A DNA stretch of 61,127 nucleotides from Streptomyces spinoverrucosus (lineage in GTDB: Bacteria > Actinomycetota > Actinomycetes > Streptomycetales > Streptomycetaceae): the NCBI RefSeq assembly GCF_015712165.1, contig NZ_JADPZX010000004.1:1-61127 (forward strand), given 5' to 3'. A program made the translations under genes and the position numbers. The notes under the pieces were generated by a model. The model was not told the origin of the DNA and did not search any database. It saw only the letters and a list, made by a program, of their open reading frames with translations. Positions 60,307 through 61,127 of this stretch are shown here, one piece after another. Each line of letters starts with the position of its first letter. The stretch's first letter is position 1.

Positions 60307-61127
60307 GTGAGCACCGCGGGACGAGGCAAGACGGTAGAGGTGGCGCGGCCGATGGGCGTGAGCATGGCGACGGCCAAGTTGTGGGTGGAGCGCTGGGAGC
60401 GCCAGCAGGAGCGGTACGCCCTGGATCGCGAGGAGCGCTTCGCCGTGATCGCAGACGTCGTCGAACACGTCACGACCGACCGTGTCGCGCCCCTGCTCCT
60501 CGACCTGGGCTGCGGCCGGGGTCCCTGGCGGCCCGGCTGTCCGCCCGTATGCCGAACGCCGAGATCGTCGCCGTGGACATGGACCCGCTCCTGCTGGAAC
60601 TCGGCCGCACCCACCACCCGTACGCCGCCCGTTACGTGGACACCGTGATCGGCGACGACGGCTGGACCGACGCCCTCGGTCTGGGCCGTCCCCTGGACGC
60701 GGCCGTCTCGACCACCGCGCTGCACTACCTCTCCGAGCCGACGCTGCTGCGCACCTACCGCCGACTCGTGGGCCTGCTGCGGCCCGGGGGTGCACTGATC
60801 AACGGCGACCACTTCCCCCAGGGCAGCCCGCCCTGCGCGGCCCTCACCCGGCATGTGGGACGCCGCCATGCCGAACGCACCGGCACCCACGCCCAGGAGG
60901 ACTGGCAGTCCTGGTGGACCGCGGCAGCGCGGGACCCCGAACTGGCCGATCTCTTCACCCAACGCGCGCAGCGACAGGCGGCACTGGGCAACCACAGCGG
61001 CAACGACAACACGCTGACGCTCGCCCGCCACGTGGAGCTCCTGCGGGAAGCGGGCTTTCACCACGTCACGCCCGTCTGGCAGTTCGGCGACAGCCACGTC
61101 CTCGTCGCGCTCACAGGGTGGTCTCTG
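60307..61127 (+). CDS. SAM-dependent methyltransferase, frameshifted and cut by the window end
   Basis: A class I methyltransferase. From GTG 60307 it reads a helical N-terminus (LWVERWERQQERYALDREERFAVIADVVEHV), then LLLDLGCG. The frame breaks at 60516-60520: one C is missing, since GGC CCG GGG gives GPGSLAARLSARMPNAEIVA. The shifted frame continues with VDMDPLLLELGR, AVSTTALHYLSEPTLLRTYR and LLRPGGALINGDHFPQG to the window edge without a stop. So the product is at least 270 residues. Downstream of the PLP genes, so possibly part of the same pathway. Confidence 0.7.

Overview
The window is high-GC actinobacterial chromosome, almost certainly Streptomyces: GTG starts and ATGA/GTGA start-stop overlaps are common, GC-rich third codon positions run throughout, and there are CrcB pairs, SpoIIE-type phosphatases with PAS/GAF modules, GH75 chitosanase, DasR-like operator sequences and a dispersed Streptomyces intergenic element. 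No rRNA, tRNA, CRISPR array or complete insertion sequence was seen.

Layout. 0-14 kb: a degenerate 23-24 bp repeat array, two overlapping crcB (FluC) genes, a fatty-acid desaturase, a FadR-type regulator heading an amide/amino-acid catabolic run (asparaginase, aspartase, glutaminase), two membrane mannosyltransferases, a D-Ala-D-Ala carboxypeptidase, a compact Rho paralogue, an MFS transporter and a methyltransferase. 14-34 kb: a HutC-type GntR regulator with a DasR-like site, a serine hydrolase, an acetylxylan esterase, a YedY-like molybdoenzyme with a flavin reductase, an N5-glutamine methyltransferase paralogue, a PAS-GAF-PP2C phosphatase, a frameshifted FadH-like reductase with a PadR regulator, a fibronectin-III lipoprotein divergent from a GH75 chitosanase, an SDR/TetR pair with a clear operator, and dhaKLM.

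34.5-61 kb is the unusual part. Scars of dead genes (hotdog enzyme, FecE-type ATPase, LCM-type methyltransferase) flank intact uptake and export genes. They are a Nik/Dpp/Cnt-like binding protein, a fused two-domain permease and an MFS exporter; a GNAT; a cytosolic beta-propeller divergent from a complete FecBCD-type importer; then a 37-residue RiPP-like precursor peptide followed by two hairpins and a six-gene run. That run is an RRE/E1-like leader-binding protein, an S15-family peptidase, a YcaO cyclodehydratase, a SagB-like dehydrogenase and two half-size ABC exporters. Next come a Y4yA-like fold-III PLP decarboxylase, a cysteine-synthase-like enzyme fused to rhodanese, a SufS-like desulfurase and a methyltransferase that runs off the window.

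Four 15-bp sequences resembling the actinobacterial Zur box sit 20-75 bp upstream of, or over, the start of each transcription unit at 39.5, 40.1, 43.3 and 47.4 kb. The simplest reading is a zinc-starvation regulon in which an azol(in)e-modified, Ser/His-rich peptide is made, exported and recaptured as a metallophore. That reading is inference. The gene families and box-like sequences are visible in the sequence.

Caution: at least four genes (24987-27001, 36119-37980, 40191-40366, 60307-end) are each broken by what looks like one missing C or G next to a short C/G run. A base-calling artefact is at least as likely as real gene decay.
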